Shown: piece after piece, positions 42,601 to 51,591 of the stretch | Numbering within the stretch: position 1 is the stretch's first letter | How the letters are laid out: each line of letters opens with the position of its first letter | NCBI GenBank assembly: GCA_964432565.1 | Contig: CAYSOA010000001.1 | Location: forward strand, 62,001 to 126,000 | DNA length: 64,000 nucleotides | Source of the DNA: CAIOHW01 sp964432565 | GTDB taxonomy: Bacteria; Bdellovibrionota; UBA1018 | Direction of reading: 5' to 3' | Position numbers and translations under genes: made by a program | Notes under the pieces: generated by a model | What the model saw: the letters and a program-made list of their open reading frames with translations, nothing else | Told to the model about the DNA's origin: nothing | Databases searched by the model: none

Positions 42601-43985
42601 AGCTTCTGGTCATCAACTCGGACTTCAGCTTCATCCTGAAGGAGAATTATGCGCTGAAGTTTCTCGGACTGGTCGGAACGGCGTGGGGGGATGAACCCAG
42701 ATCGCTATGGCCGGCCGACATTCAGGCCATGCACGGTCGTCGAAGTCGTCCGCAGACGCTGCGCGAAGCGTTCGAAGAGATCAAAAGCACGCAGAGGCTT
42801 GCCGAGCGAATGATCGGTTTTCCAGACCTTCCCGACTGCCCGAACAACAGGATGGGCCAGCGCGGGTTTTCCCTGTTTCCCCTCGATGTGAAGGCGCGAG
42901 TTTTCAATCTCAGCCAGATCGTTTCGGTGATGGAACGAAACCTGCCGGATGCTTCAGGGAGCTATCGAGGTGGAATGAAGATTCTTCGCGATATTCTCTA
43001 CCAGCTTTGGAGCAGCACGCCGCCATCGGATCGTGGCACGGGGGACGGCTGGAGCAATAACCTGTCGCTCGGGCCCCATCTTGCCCGTCTGGGGGTTTTT
43101 CGGCAGCTTGCGCGGGGCGTGCGACTGGCATCGCTTCCCGAAAACCAAGGCGATGCCCGCGGTGATGAGCTCTTGGATCACGTCATCGAGGGGCTGGTGG
43201 TCGCCGCGACCCAGCCGGATGCGCTTGGCATGGTTCACGCGCTGTTTCGGCAGGACCCCTCGAACAGATTTTTTCGGTCGGCGCTTGCCGGAGTCTATTC
43301 GTGGTTCGAGGACGAGTCGATGCAGCCGAATCTTCGAGAGTCCCTGTTGCACGGAGCCTCGGTGCTTCGCTCACGCGCCGTTTCTGCTGCACTTGCCAAG
43401 AGTGGTGCGATCCTTTTTCGGGAGCATCGCAGTGAAATTCTGCAAGTCCTGCCCCTGCTGAAGGGGCTTTTGTCGTCGGCGGAGGTCGGGTCGGCGCTTC
43501 GGGGACTGGATCGGTGGAACCCCGAATCCGAAGACGAAGTCTCGGACCGCGAGGATTTTGACGGTCTCCTGGCAGGGATGATCGGCGGCTCTGTTGAGGG
43601 CAGTCCGGCTGCGGTGGATGCCCTTCGCGTTCTCGGAAGTTTTTGGGAGCCCGCCCAGCGATTGCGTTGGGATCAGTTTCGCGAGCGCCTTCGGGTACTG
43701 GAGGAGAGCCCCGCTTATGCAAGGCTCGACGCCGGCGAGCTTGCCGGGCGCCTTTTCGAATTTCTAGGATCGCGTGATGCAAAGGCGGGTCGCCTATCGT
43801 CAGATGTTCGACGGTGGGCGTCCCGGCAGCTGAGTTCCGGAGACTTTCATGAATACCTGCTTTGGATCGAGCGCGATCCCGAGGGCGTGCGTCGACTTCT
43901 TGCCGCTCTCGGAAAGAGCTCGCGCGACGGAGGACTGAAGGAACTTCTGAGAACCGTGCGGCGCGCTCTGCCCGATCCCCGCTGA
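39693..43985 (+). CDS. Very large lipoprotein of unknown function (1430 aa)
   Basis: The ATG at 39693 follows GGAGGG by 11 nt. The signal peptide ends in a lipobox 'TLGGC' (Cys45), after an unusually long Arg-rich N-region. The rest, over 1380 residues, looks almost wholly helical with many LxxLL-like amphipathic segments ('EILACLNSNGSLKEIQAL', 'LLEGFSQFMAEDSDVFAP', 'VVDVVLG'-type stretches), suggesting an alpha-solenoid. About 10 cysteines are scattered through it. I do not recognise any domain. It sits 81 bp after dnaB and 43 bp before moxR, on the same strand as the MoxR-Bat operon. Confidence 0.85.
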   Translation: MEPSAADSRFSRLPWMRPARWATLRPSFRRGLPCVFALSLTLGGCSMGLFSDATDATVLAQKPYRPENSLCSNLDIRSNEVSVPQFREILACLNSNGSLKEIQALTDLMSDEELLPLVRVGNERFFKNPVYLFQFEKTFAQWVAEGWIERDLDQIGALVRNERWVRSMLALMAKADARLYPALRLVALDLSPASVVEGVEALAALAEAPAFQSIQRQILQSEGAFLDSRAVAKSIASYIRRQREPGRVDVDRRFLKALADGQLFQVFDDFSLSLSPAGDLRETVARLSALSYQLSEREPGVLGIGRKEAAKLHELMRLVHGLHAPIPCLKATQSVPDGVHFILRELSSRSTMESDRFLRRDNLLNLSLMNSFCDYPEALSRHYSALKSLASTDTLFTAVEMGKSFHRNGEAELLVDALGGEGVGAGIHSSLMSPVEELLPILSELSSRGGFEDLLLILSSVRAEDRPRWQQALHFLTVSRPELGGAAIYDVFYDTLAATDEALLGDLLEGFSQFMAEDSDVFAPAMRSLRRAILMNDAHPILDVVLGLLADPNGNQDFFETIFSTARSHPDEFGDALRLVGEMTREEDGRLRGVLSATVRIFSRFAAQGESAGQVSALPVPALDTALMRAHSFSRDDVARITPQLLGEWKGCDALSPTARLDDYESADHEQAYQSYLDCLDADGQHTDLVRDVFGYLGSQKTSTGRSMLHHWIDGLRSIDLGTESIQQAVRAIFDLYDDGTLFRAVDLLPWWLDHDFTGADDSTESGLVSPLLEMIADLVRTEEQSLARLQKLSAELVVEDGAPGALRTARRVVGDVEEAVPFADLQSFPLGAFDSSLWQYECLARPEDRRARAEQLVDDYRSAVNGWNLLGSGAPRRSWALPELESQLLPVAAKLADPSKGPIASKLLDFMKMVSLEEGATPSQGRLRHWSELRDWLVLRSNDWQLIPYFYPGEENPRMKMVTTLDLFELLVINSDFSFILKENYALKFLGLVGTAWGDEPRSLWPADIQAMHGRRSRPQTLREAFEEIKSTQRLAERMIGFPDLPDCPNNRMGQRGFSLFPLDVKARVFNLSQIVSVMERNLPDASGSYRGGMKILRDILYQLWSSTPPSDRGTGDGWSNNLSLGPHLARLGVFRQLARGVRLASLPENQGDARGDELLDHVIEGLVVAATQPDALGMVHALFRQDPSNRFFRSALAGVYSWFEDESMQPNLRESLLHGASVLRSRAVSAALAKSGAILFREHRSEILQVLPLLKGLLSSAEVGSALRGLDRWNPESEDEVSDREDFDGLLAGMIGGSVEGSPAAVDALRVLGSFWEPAQRLRWDQFRERLRVLEESPAYARLDAGELAGRLFEFLGSRDAKAGRLSSDVRRWASRQLSSGDFHEYLLWIERDPEGVRRLLAALGKSSRDGGLKELLRTVRRALPDPR

Positions 43986-44028
43986 CTCGGCTTGACGGGG
44001 GTCCCTCTCGCGCCGGAAGATGAGAGGC

Positions 44029-45027
44029 ATGTCCCAAACATCTTCTGACGTGACCAGGTTGACGGAGGAAATCCGGCAAGGGAGCCAGTTTGTAGATCAG
44101 CTGCTTGATGAAACCTCCAAGGTCGTTGTCGGCCAGAGGCTTCTGCTCGAGCGATTGCTGCTGGCCCTTCTTTGTGATGGGCACGTTCTGCTCGAGGGGC
44201 TTCCTGGCCTTGCCAAGACCCTCACGATCAAGACCCTCGCTGACGTGATCCATGCCGACTTTCAGCGCATTCAATTCACGCCCGACCTTCTTCCGGCGGA
44301 TCTGGTTGGCACCATGATCTTCAATCCCAAGACGGGGGAGTTTACTCCCAAAAAGGGCCCGATTTTCACGCAGCTCGTGCTCGCCGACGAGATCAACCGA
44401 GCTCCGGCCAAGGTTCAGAGTGCCCTGCTCGAAGCCATGGGCGAGCATCAGGTGACGATCGGAGAAACGACCTATCGGATGGCCGATCCCTTCATCGTGC
44501 TGGCCACCCAGAATCCGATTGAACAGGAGGGAACGTACCCGCTTCCGGAGGCCCAGCTCGATCGCTTTCTGTTCAAGGTGAAGGTGGGCTATCCCAACGT
44601 CTCCGAGGAAAAGAGCATCCTGAACAGGATGAGCGGAGGCGAGGTTCCCCGGGCGCAGAAGGTCTGTCGACCTGAACAGATCATCCAGGCTCGGCAGCTC
44701 GCTTCGCGCATCTACATGGACGAGAAAATCAAGGACTACATTCTGGGGGTCATCTTTGCGAGTCGCTTTCCCGAAAAGGCGGGAATGCCGGAGCTGAAAT
44801 CGATGATCCAGGTGGGTGCTTCACCTCGCGCCACCATTGCCCTGGCGAAGGCCTCGCGAGCCCACGCCTTTATCGAGCATCGAGGCTTCGTCACTCCCGA
44901 GGACGTGAAGGCCATCGCCTATGATGTTCTCAGGCACCGTATTCTGGTCACCTTCGAGGCTGAGGCCGACGGCGTCTCGAGCGAGCAGATCATTCGAAAG
45001 ATTCTTGAGCGGGTCGAGGTGCCCTGA
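44029..45027 (+). CDS. MoxR-family AAA+ ATPase
   Basis: The 332-residue product has Walker A GLPGLAKT at 57-64 and Walker B 'LVLADEINRAP' at about 116-126. It also has the MoxR-specific 'FTPDLLPADLVGT' and 'TQNPIEQEGTYPLPEAQLDR'. MoxR ATPases act as chaperones for vWA proteins, which are encoded downstream here. The ATG at 44029 is chosen with GGAAG 9 nt upstream; an in-frame ATG three codons earlier is possible. It leads the Bat operon, 11 bp before the DUF58 gene. Confidence 0.95.
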   Translation: MSQTSSDVTRLTEEIRQGSQFVDQLLDETSKVVVGQRLLLERLLLALLCDGHVLLEGLPGLAKTLTIKTLADVIHADFQRIQFTPDLLPADLVGTMIFNPKTGEFTPKKGPIFTQLVLADEINRAPAKVQSALLEAMGEHQVTIGETTYRMADPFIVLATQNPIEQEGTYPLPEAQLDRFLFKVKVGYPNVSEEKSILNRMSGGEVPRAQKVCRPEQIIQARQLASRIYMDEKIKDYILGVIFASRFPEKAGMPELKSMIQVGASPRATIALAKASRAHAFIEHRGFVTPEDVKAIAYDVLRHRILVTFEAEADGVSSEQIIRKILERVEVP

Positions 45028-45038
45028 GGGACCGGCCC

Positions 45039-45917
45039 ATGCTCTCCTCCGAACAGCTCAAACGCATCAGTTCGATCGAGTTTTCGACCCGCCGTCTGCT
45101 GGATGATCTGAGAAGTGGCGCCTATCGCAGCTCATTCAAGGGTCAGGGAGTTCAGTTCTCAGAGCATCGTGTCTATGTTCCGGGGGATGACATCCGCCAC
45201 ATCGACTGGAAGGTAAGCGCCCGAACGCGGGAACCCCTCGTCAAGAAATACGAGGAGGAGCGGGAATTGTCAGTACTGCTCGTCGTTGATGATTCGGGGA
45301 GCCTCGCCTTCGGGTCTACCTCGCGCATGAAGGGCGAGATCGCGGCGGAGTGCGCCGGGATGCTGGCCTATGCGGCAGCGATGAACGGCGACAAGGTGGG
45401 AATGCTTCTTTTCTCCGACAAGATCGAAAAGGTGCTACCCCTGCGCAAAGGGAAGGTTCATGTTTCGCGGCTATTGCGCGAGATCATGGAGCATCGTTCG
45501 ACCGGGGTGGGGACTCGGATCGGCCAGGCGCTGGATATGGCAGGTCGCGTGATGAAGCATCGAGGGATCGTGGTGATCGTCAGTGACTTCATTGATGAGG
45601 ACTACGACGTTCCGCTCCGACGCCTTGCCCGCAGACATGACGTGATTGCCGTGAATGTTTCGGACAGGCTCGAACTGGAAATTCCGTCGTCCGGTTTGCT
45701 TCGGGTTCGAGATCCCGAGTCAGGAAAAGAGAGCGTAGTCGATACGGCTTCCTATGCCTTCCGTCACTGGCTCGAGCAGTTTCGGCAGATGCATCGAACG
45801 GATACCGATTCGGCATGGAAGGCGGGCAGGGTGGATTCGCTTCTGATCGATACGGCGCAGGATCCGGCCGACCTTCTGGTTAAATTTTTCAACTCCAGAC
45901 TGCGGAGGCGAAGATGA
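45039..45917 (+). CDS. DUF58 domain protein of the Bat operon
   Basis: The 292-residue product opens 'SSIEFSTRRLLDDLRSGAYR' and has the DUF58 signature 'QFSEHRVYVPGDDIRHIDWK', followed by a vWA-like fold with 'LLVVDDSGSLAFGS'. It is predicted cytoplasmic. DUF58 proteins regularly lie between MoxR and vWA proteins in aerotolerance (Bat) operons. Its stop overlaps the next start (ATGA, 45914-45917). Confidence 0.94.
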   Translation: MLSSEQLKRISSIEFSTRRLLDDLRSGAYRSSFKGQGVQFSEHRVYVPGDDIRHIDWKVSARTREPLVKKYEEERELSVLLVVDDSGSLAFGSTSRMKGEIAAECAGMLAYAAAMNGDKVGMLLFSDKIEKVLPLRKGKVHVSRLLREIMEHRSTGVGTRIGQALDMAGRVMKHRGIVVIVSDFIDEDYDVPLRRLARRHDVIAVNVSDRLELEIPSSGLLRVRDPESGKESVVDTASYAFRHWLEQFRQMHRTDTDSAWKAGRVDSLLIDTAQDPADLLVKFFNSRLRRRR

Positions 45918-46888
45918 AAGTATTGAGTCGCGCGCTGCTGCTTCTTGCCCTTGTGATCCGTGGCGGACTGGCTCTGGGGGTCGAAGAGGGCGTGGCCTTT
46001 CAGGTTGAACGCTATTACAGCACGCCACAATCGAGTGTCGTGGACCCTCCAGTGCGCGTCGGGGATATTCTGCGTTTTCGATGGGTTGGCCCACAGAAGC
46101 CGCCGGCGACTGCCGTCGATGTGGTACCCGCCGGCGACGGAAAACGTCTGGTTGAGCTGGGCTGGGAGGTCTACTCGCAACCGAAGGATGATCCCACCTC
46201 GGCATTCTCGATGATTCCCCTCGCTCCGGGCACACTGGAGCTTCCAGCCCTTCATGTTCGTGACGCCGATCGACGGATCCTGGGATCCACCCAGCCTCTT
46301 CGTTTTGAGGTCGCTCCGGCTGCGAGTCCCGAGGAGATGTCGAAAAAGGCGCCGGACCTGCTTCCACCCTTGGGGCTTCCCGTTCCCTGGACGGGGCTTT
46401 TCGTCCTGATCCTGCTGGGAATTGGCCTCGCCGTAGTCGTGGTTCTGGTCTTGAGGCGACTCTCGCGCCGACGCGGTGCGGGGGTGTCGCTTCCCGGTTC
46501 CGCTTCGCCCGCCGTACCGATCGCGGCCGACGAGGAGGCCCTGTCGCGATTCCGTGAGATCGAGGCACGTCGATACTGTGAGCAGGGAAGGCATAAGGAC
46601 CACTACTTTGGCGTTTCGGAGACTCTGAAGCGCTACATCGAGCGACAGTTCGGCTTCGAGGCGGCCGAGTCGACGACTCGCGAGTTGCTGAGAAATCTTT
46701 CGAGCTATGGGCTTGCTGCCGGGCGCCTTGCCGAGCTCGAAGCCCTCTTTGAGAAGCTCGATCGGGTCAAGTTCACCGACTTTACGCCAGAGGCGCGTGA
46801 GGGGGACGAGGTCGTTGCAAGGGCGAGGTCCTGGGTCGAGGCCACGCGGCTTTGGACGCGAAGTCTCGGCCACGGGGGCGCTTCATGA
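45914..46888 (+). CDS. Bat-operon membrane protein (DUF4381-like)
   Basis: The 324-residue product has a signal peptide (1 to about 22), a predicted periplasmic beta domain (about 30-150), one transmembrane helix ('GLFVLILLGIGLAVVVVLVL', about 160-180) and a cytoplasmic helical tail ('HYFGVSETLKRYIERQFGF', about 235-310). This layout matches proteins found between DUF58 and BatA, often annotated DUF4381. It probably helps the vWA proteins interact with a partner in the envelope. It overlaps both neighbours by ATGA. Confidence 0.8.
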   Translation: MKVLSRALLLLALVIRGGLALGVEEGVAFQVERYYSTPQSSVVDPPVRVGDILRFRWVGPQKPPATAVDVVPAGDGKRLVELGWEVYSQPKDDPTSAFSMIPLAPGTLELPALHVRDADRRILGSTQPLRFEVAPAASPEEMSKKAPDLLPPLGLPVPWTGLFVLILLGIGLAVVVVLVLRRLSRRRGAGVSLPGSASPAVPIAADEEALSRFREIEARRYCEQGRHKDHYFGVSETLKRYIERQFGFEAAESTTRELLRNLSSYGLAAGRLAELEALFEKLDRVKFTDFTPEAREGDEVVARARSWVEATRLWTRSLGHGGAS

Positions 46889-47868
46889 GGTTCGAGGACT
46901 GGTTTGTCCTTCTGGCGGCGGTTCCCATCTGGCTGCTTTTTCGTGCCTGGGTGACGAGAAACTCTCCGCCGGCGATGACGTTTCCGATTCCGATCGCCGC
47001 TAGCGCGCGCGTCTTTCACCCCGTGCCGTGGCTTGTGGCACTGCGACTTCTTGGGATTGGGTTTCTGCTCGTCGCGCTGGCAAGACCGCAGGCGGTTCTC
47101 AAGCGTCAGGATCGCTCGGTCGGAGGCATCGATATCATGATGGTCATGGATGTCTCTGCCAGCATGAACATCGAAGACCTGGCGGAGCGTCCGCGTCTGG
47201 ATGTTGCCAAGGACACGATGGAATCGTTCATCAAGGCGCGTGAAAACGATCGGATCGGGTTCATCGTGTTTTCGGGCGAGCCCCTCACCCTGGCACCCCC
47301 GACACTCGATTACGGGCTCGTGTTGCGGTCGCTTCGCGACGCCAAGATTGGCGTGCTCAAGGACGGTACCGGAATCGGTGATGGACTTTCGCTGGCCGTT
47401 AGTCGGCTCAGAAATTCGACCGCGCGCAGTCGGGTGGTGATTCTTCTCACCGACGGCGACAATAATGTCGGTCAGGTCGACCCTGCGACGGCCGGAGAGC
47501 TGGCTGCAGGTTACGGGATTCGCGTCTACACGATCGCCATCGGTCGTGAGGGTCGTGTGCGCCTTCCGATTCGAACCCAGGGAGTTTTCGGAAATACGGT
47601 CACGACTTACCAATACTTTGAGAATGCCCTGAATCCCGAACTGCTGAAGAAGATCGCCGAGCTGACCCAGGGAAAGTTTTATCGGGTCACCGACGAGAGC
47701 ACCTTGAACTCGGTTTTTCGTGAGATCGACGGGCTGGAAAAGTCTGAGATTCGCTCGACATCAGACGTTCGGCATGAGGATCGGTTTCGCCAGCCGCTGA
47801 TCCTGGGACTGGCGCTCCTTCTGTTGGAACTTTTTGCCGCACGGGGACTATGGAGGTTTGCGTTTTGA
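46885..47868 (+). CDS. batA: BatA-like vWA-domain membrane protein
   Basis: The ATG at 46885 (overlapping the upstream stop) gives 327 residues. Two N-terminal membrane helices are at about 6-22 and 50-68. A vWA domain with a complete MIDAS begins at D89 ('MVMDVSASMNIEDL', DxSxS) with 'TDGDNNVG' near residue 198. A third membrane helix lies at the C-terminus ('LILGLALLLLELFAARGLW'). In Bacteroides, Bat proteins improve survival in oxygen. The N-terminus is adjusted from a longer frame. Confidence 0.9.
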   Translation: MRFEDWFVLLAAVPIWLLFRAWVTRNSPPAMTFPIPIAASARVFHPVPWLVALRLLGIGFLLVALARPQAVLKRQDRSVGGIDIMMVMDVSASMNIEDLAERPRLDVAKDTMESFIKARENDRIGFIVFSGEPLTLAPPTLDYGLVLRSLRDAKIGVLKDGTGIGDGLSLAVSRLRNSTARSRVVILLTDGDNNVGQVDPATAGELAAGYGIRVYTIAIGREGRVRLPIRTQGVFGNTVTTYQYFENALNPELLKKIAELTQGKFYRVTDESTLNSVFREIDGLEKSEIRSTSDVRHEDRFRQPLILGLALLLLELFAARGLWRFAF

Positions 47869-49634
47869 AGTTCGCAGAGCCTCGAATGCTTCTGCTTCTG
47901 GTGCTTCCGGCTCTCGCCTGGATCATCCTGGCGTTGGATCTGCGGCGACGGGAGCGCCAGGTGGCATCGTGGCTCAATCCACGATTCTGGGCTGCTCTCG
48001 TTCCGAGTAGAATCGCCGGTGCCCGCTCAAGGAAGCTCCGCCTCTGGTGCCTTGCGCTCGCCCTGGTTTTTGTGGCGCTTGCACGACCTCAATGGGGAAC
48101 CCGCGAAGAGATCCTTCGCGCCCGCGGAAGCGATGTCATGATCGTGCTGGATGTTTCGCGAAGCATGGACGTCGAGGATGTCGTTCCCTCCCGAATCAAG
48201 AAGGCGCGCCACTGGATTCGCGGGTTCATCGAGCAGATCGCGGGCAGTCGAGTCGGGATCGTCGCATTTGCGTCCAGCAGCTATCTGGCATGTCCGCTCA
48301 CGACGGATCTCGATTATGTGCTCGAGTCAGTCGAGATTCTCGGACCTGCCGCGATCCTGAATCAGGGAACGGACGTGGGCCTCGGACTTTCGACGGCTCT
48401 TGCTGCCCTGGAACGCGGAGCCGAAATCTCGGATCCGGGCAGCTCTCCGGCCGACCTCAGTTCGAAAGCGATCATTTTGATTAGTGATGGAGAGGATCAC
48501 GAGGCGGCCTCTGCCGAAGCGGCTGCGAAGCTGGCTTCTGCCGGAGTACGATTCTTCGTCCTCGGCGTGGGGACGGAGAAGGGCGGACCCATTCCGTTGC
48601 GGGATGAAACCGGCAGGCTGGATGGATACAAGCGAATGGGGTCGGAGGTGGTGTTGAGCCGGTTTGATTCGCGCAGTCTCGAGCGAATTGCGACCGATGG
48701 CGGTGGACGCTACTGGAACATGTCGGCATCCGAGGGTGAGATTCGAGACGTGGTGGCGGCATTGGGAACCGTCAGCGCGGATTCTTCTCATGAACGAAAG
48801 CGCATCATCCAGGTAGAGCGCTACCAGTGGCCGCTGGGGCTCGCCGTCATACTGCTGGTCTGGGAGCTCGCCGTTCCCCTCTCAACGGTGGCCCTTCCCT
48901 TGGTTCTGGCGTTTCTTCTGCACTCTCCCGCTGCCCGGGCGGCTTCCTTGGAGAGTTATGTCAAGAATCGGGAGGGACTGAGTCTGTTTGGCGAGGGGAA
49001 GCATGACCAGGCCGAGCGGCGCTTTGCCGAGGCGCAGTCGGCCGATCCCAAGCGGGTGGAGCCGCAGTTCAATATTGGACTCTCCCAGATGGCACGAGGC
49101 AACACGAAGGAGGCGGTCGAGAGTTTTGAACAGGCCCTTCGTCGTGCTGCAATGGAAGGGGATGCCGTCAATTCCGCCCGATCGCTTTACAACCTGGGAT
49201 CGGCGCTCGAGAAGAGCGGTCAGGGAGGCGAGGCGCTGCGCAGTTTTGCTCGTGCCGCAAAGATGGCTGAGATTGCGGGTGATGTCGGACTCTCTACGGA
49301 GTCCAGAAAGCGTATCCAGAAGCTGCAGCAGGAGATGCAGAAGCAGCAGTCCGACGGAGGCGAGGGAAAGCAGGGGCAGCCCGGATCCGAGGGAAGTGGC
49401 TCAGGGCAGGATCAGAAGCAGGGCTCGGAGACAAAAGAGCAGAAGGACCAGCAGAAGAACTTCGAGGATCCATCCGTCAGTCGCCGACGTCAGTACGATT
49501 CGGGGGGCGGTCGAATGAGTCGTGAGGATGTCGAGCGGGTGATGGCCGAGCTCTCGTCACGAGAAAAGGAGCTGCAGGCCAAGCTCAAGAAACAGCGTGG
49601 AACGCGGAAGGCCGTCGATGGTAAGGATTGGTAG
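47865..49634 (+). CDS. BatB-BatC fusion: vWA domain plus TPR domain
   Basis: The start is TTG at 47865, overlapping the batA stop (TTGA), with GGAGG eight nt upstream; an ATG five codons earlier lies in that SD. The 589-residue product has two N-terminal helices (about 8-24 and 60-73) and a vWA domain with MIDAS at 96-100 ('VLDVSRSMDV'). A further membrane segment ('LALPLVLAFLLHS'-like, about 335-355) precedes TPRs at about 365-475 ('RRFAEAQSADPKRVEPQFN', 'SLYNLGSALEKSGQGGEALR') and a Gln/Lys/Gly-rich tail. In many genomes BatB and BatC are separate genes. Confidence 0.88.
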   Translation: MKFAEPRMLLLLVLPALAWIILALDLRRRERQVASWLNPRFWAALVPSRIAGARSRKLRLWCLALALVFVALARPQWGTREEILRARGSDVMIVLDVSRSMDVEDVVPSRIKKARHWIRGFIEQIAGSRVGIVAFASSSYLACPLTTDLDYVLESVEILGPAAILNQGTDVGLGLSTALAALERGAEISDPGSSPADLSSKAIILISDGEDHEAASAEAAAKLASAGVRFFVLGVGTEKGGPIPLRDETGRLDGYKRMGSEVVLSRFDSRSLERIATDGGGRYWNMSASEGEIRDVVAALGTVSADSSHERKRIIQVERYQWPLGLAVILLVWELAVPLSTVALPLVLAFLLHSPAARAASLESYVKNREGLSLFGEGKHDQAERRFAEAQSADPKRVEPQFNIGLSQMARGNTKEAVESFEQALRRAAMEGDAVNSARSLYNLGSALEKSGQGGEALRSFARAAKMAEIAGDVGLSTESRKRIQKLQQEMQKQQSDGGEGKQGQPGSEGSGSGQDQKQGSETKEQKDQQKNFEDPSVSRRRQYDSGGGRMSREDVERVMAELSSREKELQAKLKKQRGTRKAVDGKDW

Positions 49635-49638
49635 CCCC

Positions 49639-51591
49639 ATGCATCGAGTTCTTTCGTTTCTTATCCTGCTTGGAACCGTCTGCTCGCTGCCGTCGCTTAC
49701 TTCTGTGGCGATGGCGGACCCGGTTTTCGAAGTGACGGTGGATCGTGCTTCGATCGGCATGGACGAGTCGGTATCGCTTCGGATGAAGGTCGTCACCGAC
49801 GGAGTCCCTTCTACTCAGGAACCCGAATTCAGTGCGCCGGACTTCGACCTCGTCAATCAGTACTCGAGCGTTTTTGTGCAGTCCTATTATGAAAAGGGCC
49901 GTTTCGGGTCGCGAAACAACCGTACCTATACCAAAGTACTCAGGCCGACCCGAACGGGCGAGCTCGAGATTTCGGGCCTGGAAGTGCGATTGCCCAACGG
50001 TGTCCTGCGCCATCCTTCCATTCGGGTATTGGTGGGGGCCGCCGGCCGGGGAACGCCGCCGCCACCGGGATATGGTTCCGGCGGTGCGGGACTTCGGGGA
50101 GCGTCGCGACAGTCTCCGGGGGCTCGGCTGCCCTTCATGGTGCGTGCCGAAGTCGACAGCTCTCGGGTGATCAAGGGCCAGCAGATCGTCGTCAGCTATT
50201 ACTTGTACCAGCGCCTTCGGGTTCACAACATTCAGGTCGAGAAGTATCCGGTTCTCGACGGCTTTCTTCGTGAGGACCTGGAGCTTCCCATTCTCGGGCA
50301 GCGCTTGACCGACCGTGAGTCGGTCGTCCTGGACGGCGTTCCCTATGAGCGCGTCCTGCTGGCACGCTATGCCGCTTATCCTCTGAAGGAAGGACGTCTG
50401 GCAATCGACTCGATGGCCATCAAGGCCAGCTACTATCCCCCAGCCGGTGGGGGGTCTATCGGCGACGAGCAGGATCCTGTCTCGAACATGCTTCAGAATT
50501 TCATGCAGCAGCTTCAGCCCAGAACGGCGAGTCACCGCAGCGATCCCGTCAAGATCGAGGTGCTGTCGATTCCCCTCGATGGCAGGCCCGCATCTTTCTC
50601 GGGCGGAGTGGGCGATTTTGAGATCGTCTCGGCGGTCGACAAGACGACCGTAAAGGTCAACGAGCCGATCACGATGACGGTCAAGATCGAGGGTCGGGGC
50701 AATACCGGCGCGATCGGCCAGCCCCCGGCGAAGTGGCCGGAGGATATTGAGGTTTATGAGACCAAGAGCCGAGTGGCGCATTCTCGTGGGGGAGTCGCGA
50801 CGAAGATCTTCGAGATTCTCTTGATCCCGAGACGTGCGGGAAGCGTCGTTCTTCCAGCTCAGGTGCTTTCCTTTTTTGCTCCCGCCACGGGACGATACGA
50901 GACCCGCACGGCACCGGACATCCACGTGGAGGTTGAGGGAAGTTCGGGGGCCACGGCGTCCTCTCCGCAACCCCAGGGCCTTGGGCGTTCATCCGAGGGG
51001 TCCTCCTCTTCGGGAATCGATGGAAACCTGCTTTTGCCCGAGCAGTGGGTGGGGGGAGCGGGGGCATCTTCCTCAAGCGTTTCGCAGCGTCTGGTCTGGG
51101 GAATGGTACTTTTGAGTGGGCTCGCGCTTTTGGGGGCGCTGGCGTCCGGAGCTGTTCGAAAATGGAGACGCCTGCGAGGGGTTCGCGGAGCTCGAAAGGG
51201 TCACACGGCGTCGTCATGGAGCAGCCTCTGCGAGAGCCTTCAGTCCGAAGCAGAATCGGGACAACAGTGCTCCTGGCGGGAGGTGCCGCCTTATTACCAA
51301 CGGCTCTCGGAAGGGCTTTTGGATGAGCTGGAGCGTGTGCTCCGAATACCGGCCAGGGCCTGGTCCCGATCGGAGATTCGACGCCATCTGGAGGAGCGGA
51401 CGGCGGAGGGAACGGGCCTGATGGACTCATCCCTTTGGATGCGAGTCGAGAACGTGCTCGAATACGCCGAGGCTGTGCAGTTTTCGGGTGCTGTCGAGCA
51501 GCAGGAGGCCCGTGATCGCATGCTGCCAAAGCTTCGCGAGGCTGACCGAATCGTGGCTCAGTTGCGTGCAGGAGACTCGGAGGATGCATGA
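49639..51591 (+). CDS. batD: BatD-like membrane protein
   Basis: The ATG at 49639 gives 650 residues; an ATG at 49618 (seven codons upstream, with GGAAGG six nt before it) is equally possible. A signal peptide ends at about 'TSVAMA'. Several predicted beta domains follow ('FEVTVDRASIGMDESVSLRM', 'VDKTTVKVNEPITMTVKIEG'), as in the BatD/oxygen-tolerance family (PF13584). One membrane helix lies near residue 510 and a cytoplasmic tail of about 130 residues follows. It is the last Bat gene; its stop overlaps the next start. Confidence 0.88.
   Translation: MHRVLSFLILLGTVCSLPSLTSVAMADPVFEVTVDRASIGMDESVSLRMKVVTDGVPSTQEPEFSAPDFDLVNQYSSVFVQSYYEKGRFGSRNNRTYTKVLRPTRTGELEISGLEVRLPNGVLRHPSIRVLVGAAGRGTPPPPGYGSGGAGLRGASRQSPGARLPFMVRAEVDSSRVIKGQQIVVSYYLYQRLRVHNIQVEKYPVLDGFLREDLELPILGQRLTDRESVVLDGVPYERVLLARYAAYPLKEGRLAIDSMAIKASYYPPAGGGSIGDEQDPVSNMLQNFMQQLQPRTASHRSDPVKIEVLSIPLDGRPASFSGGVGDFEIVSAVDKTTVKVNEPITMTVKIEGRGNTGAIGQPPAKWPEDIEVYETKSRVAHSRGGVATKIFEILLIPRRAGSVVLPAQVLSFFAPATGRYETRTAPDIHVEVEGSSGATASSPQPQGLGRSSEGSSSSGIDGNLLLPEQWVGGAGASSSSVSQRLVWGMVLLSGLALLGALASGAVRKWRRLRGVRGARKGHTASSWSSLCESLQSEAESGQQCSWREVPPYYQRLSEGLLDELERVLRIPARAWSRSEIRRHLEERTAEGTGLMDSSLWMRVENVLEYAEAVQFSGAVEQQEARDRMLPKLREADRIVAQLRAGDSEDA

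Noticed and set aside
43183..44448. A 421-codon frame on the minus strand across the end of the large lipoprotein and moxR
   Set aside because: It spans two real genes antisense and has biased Arg/Pro/Ser composition with no motif.
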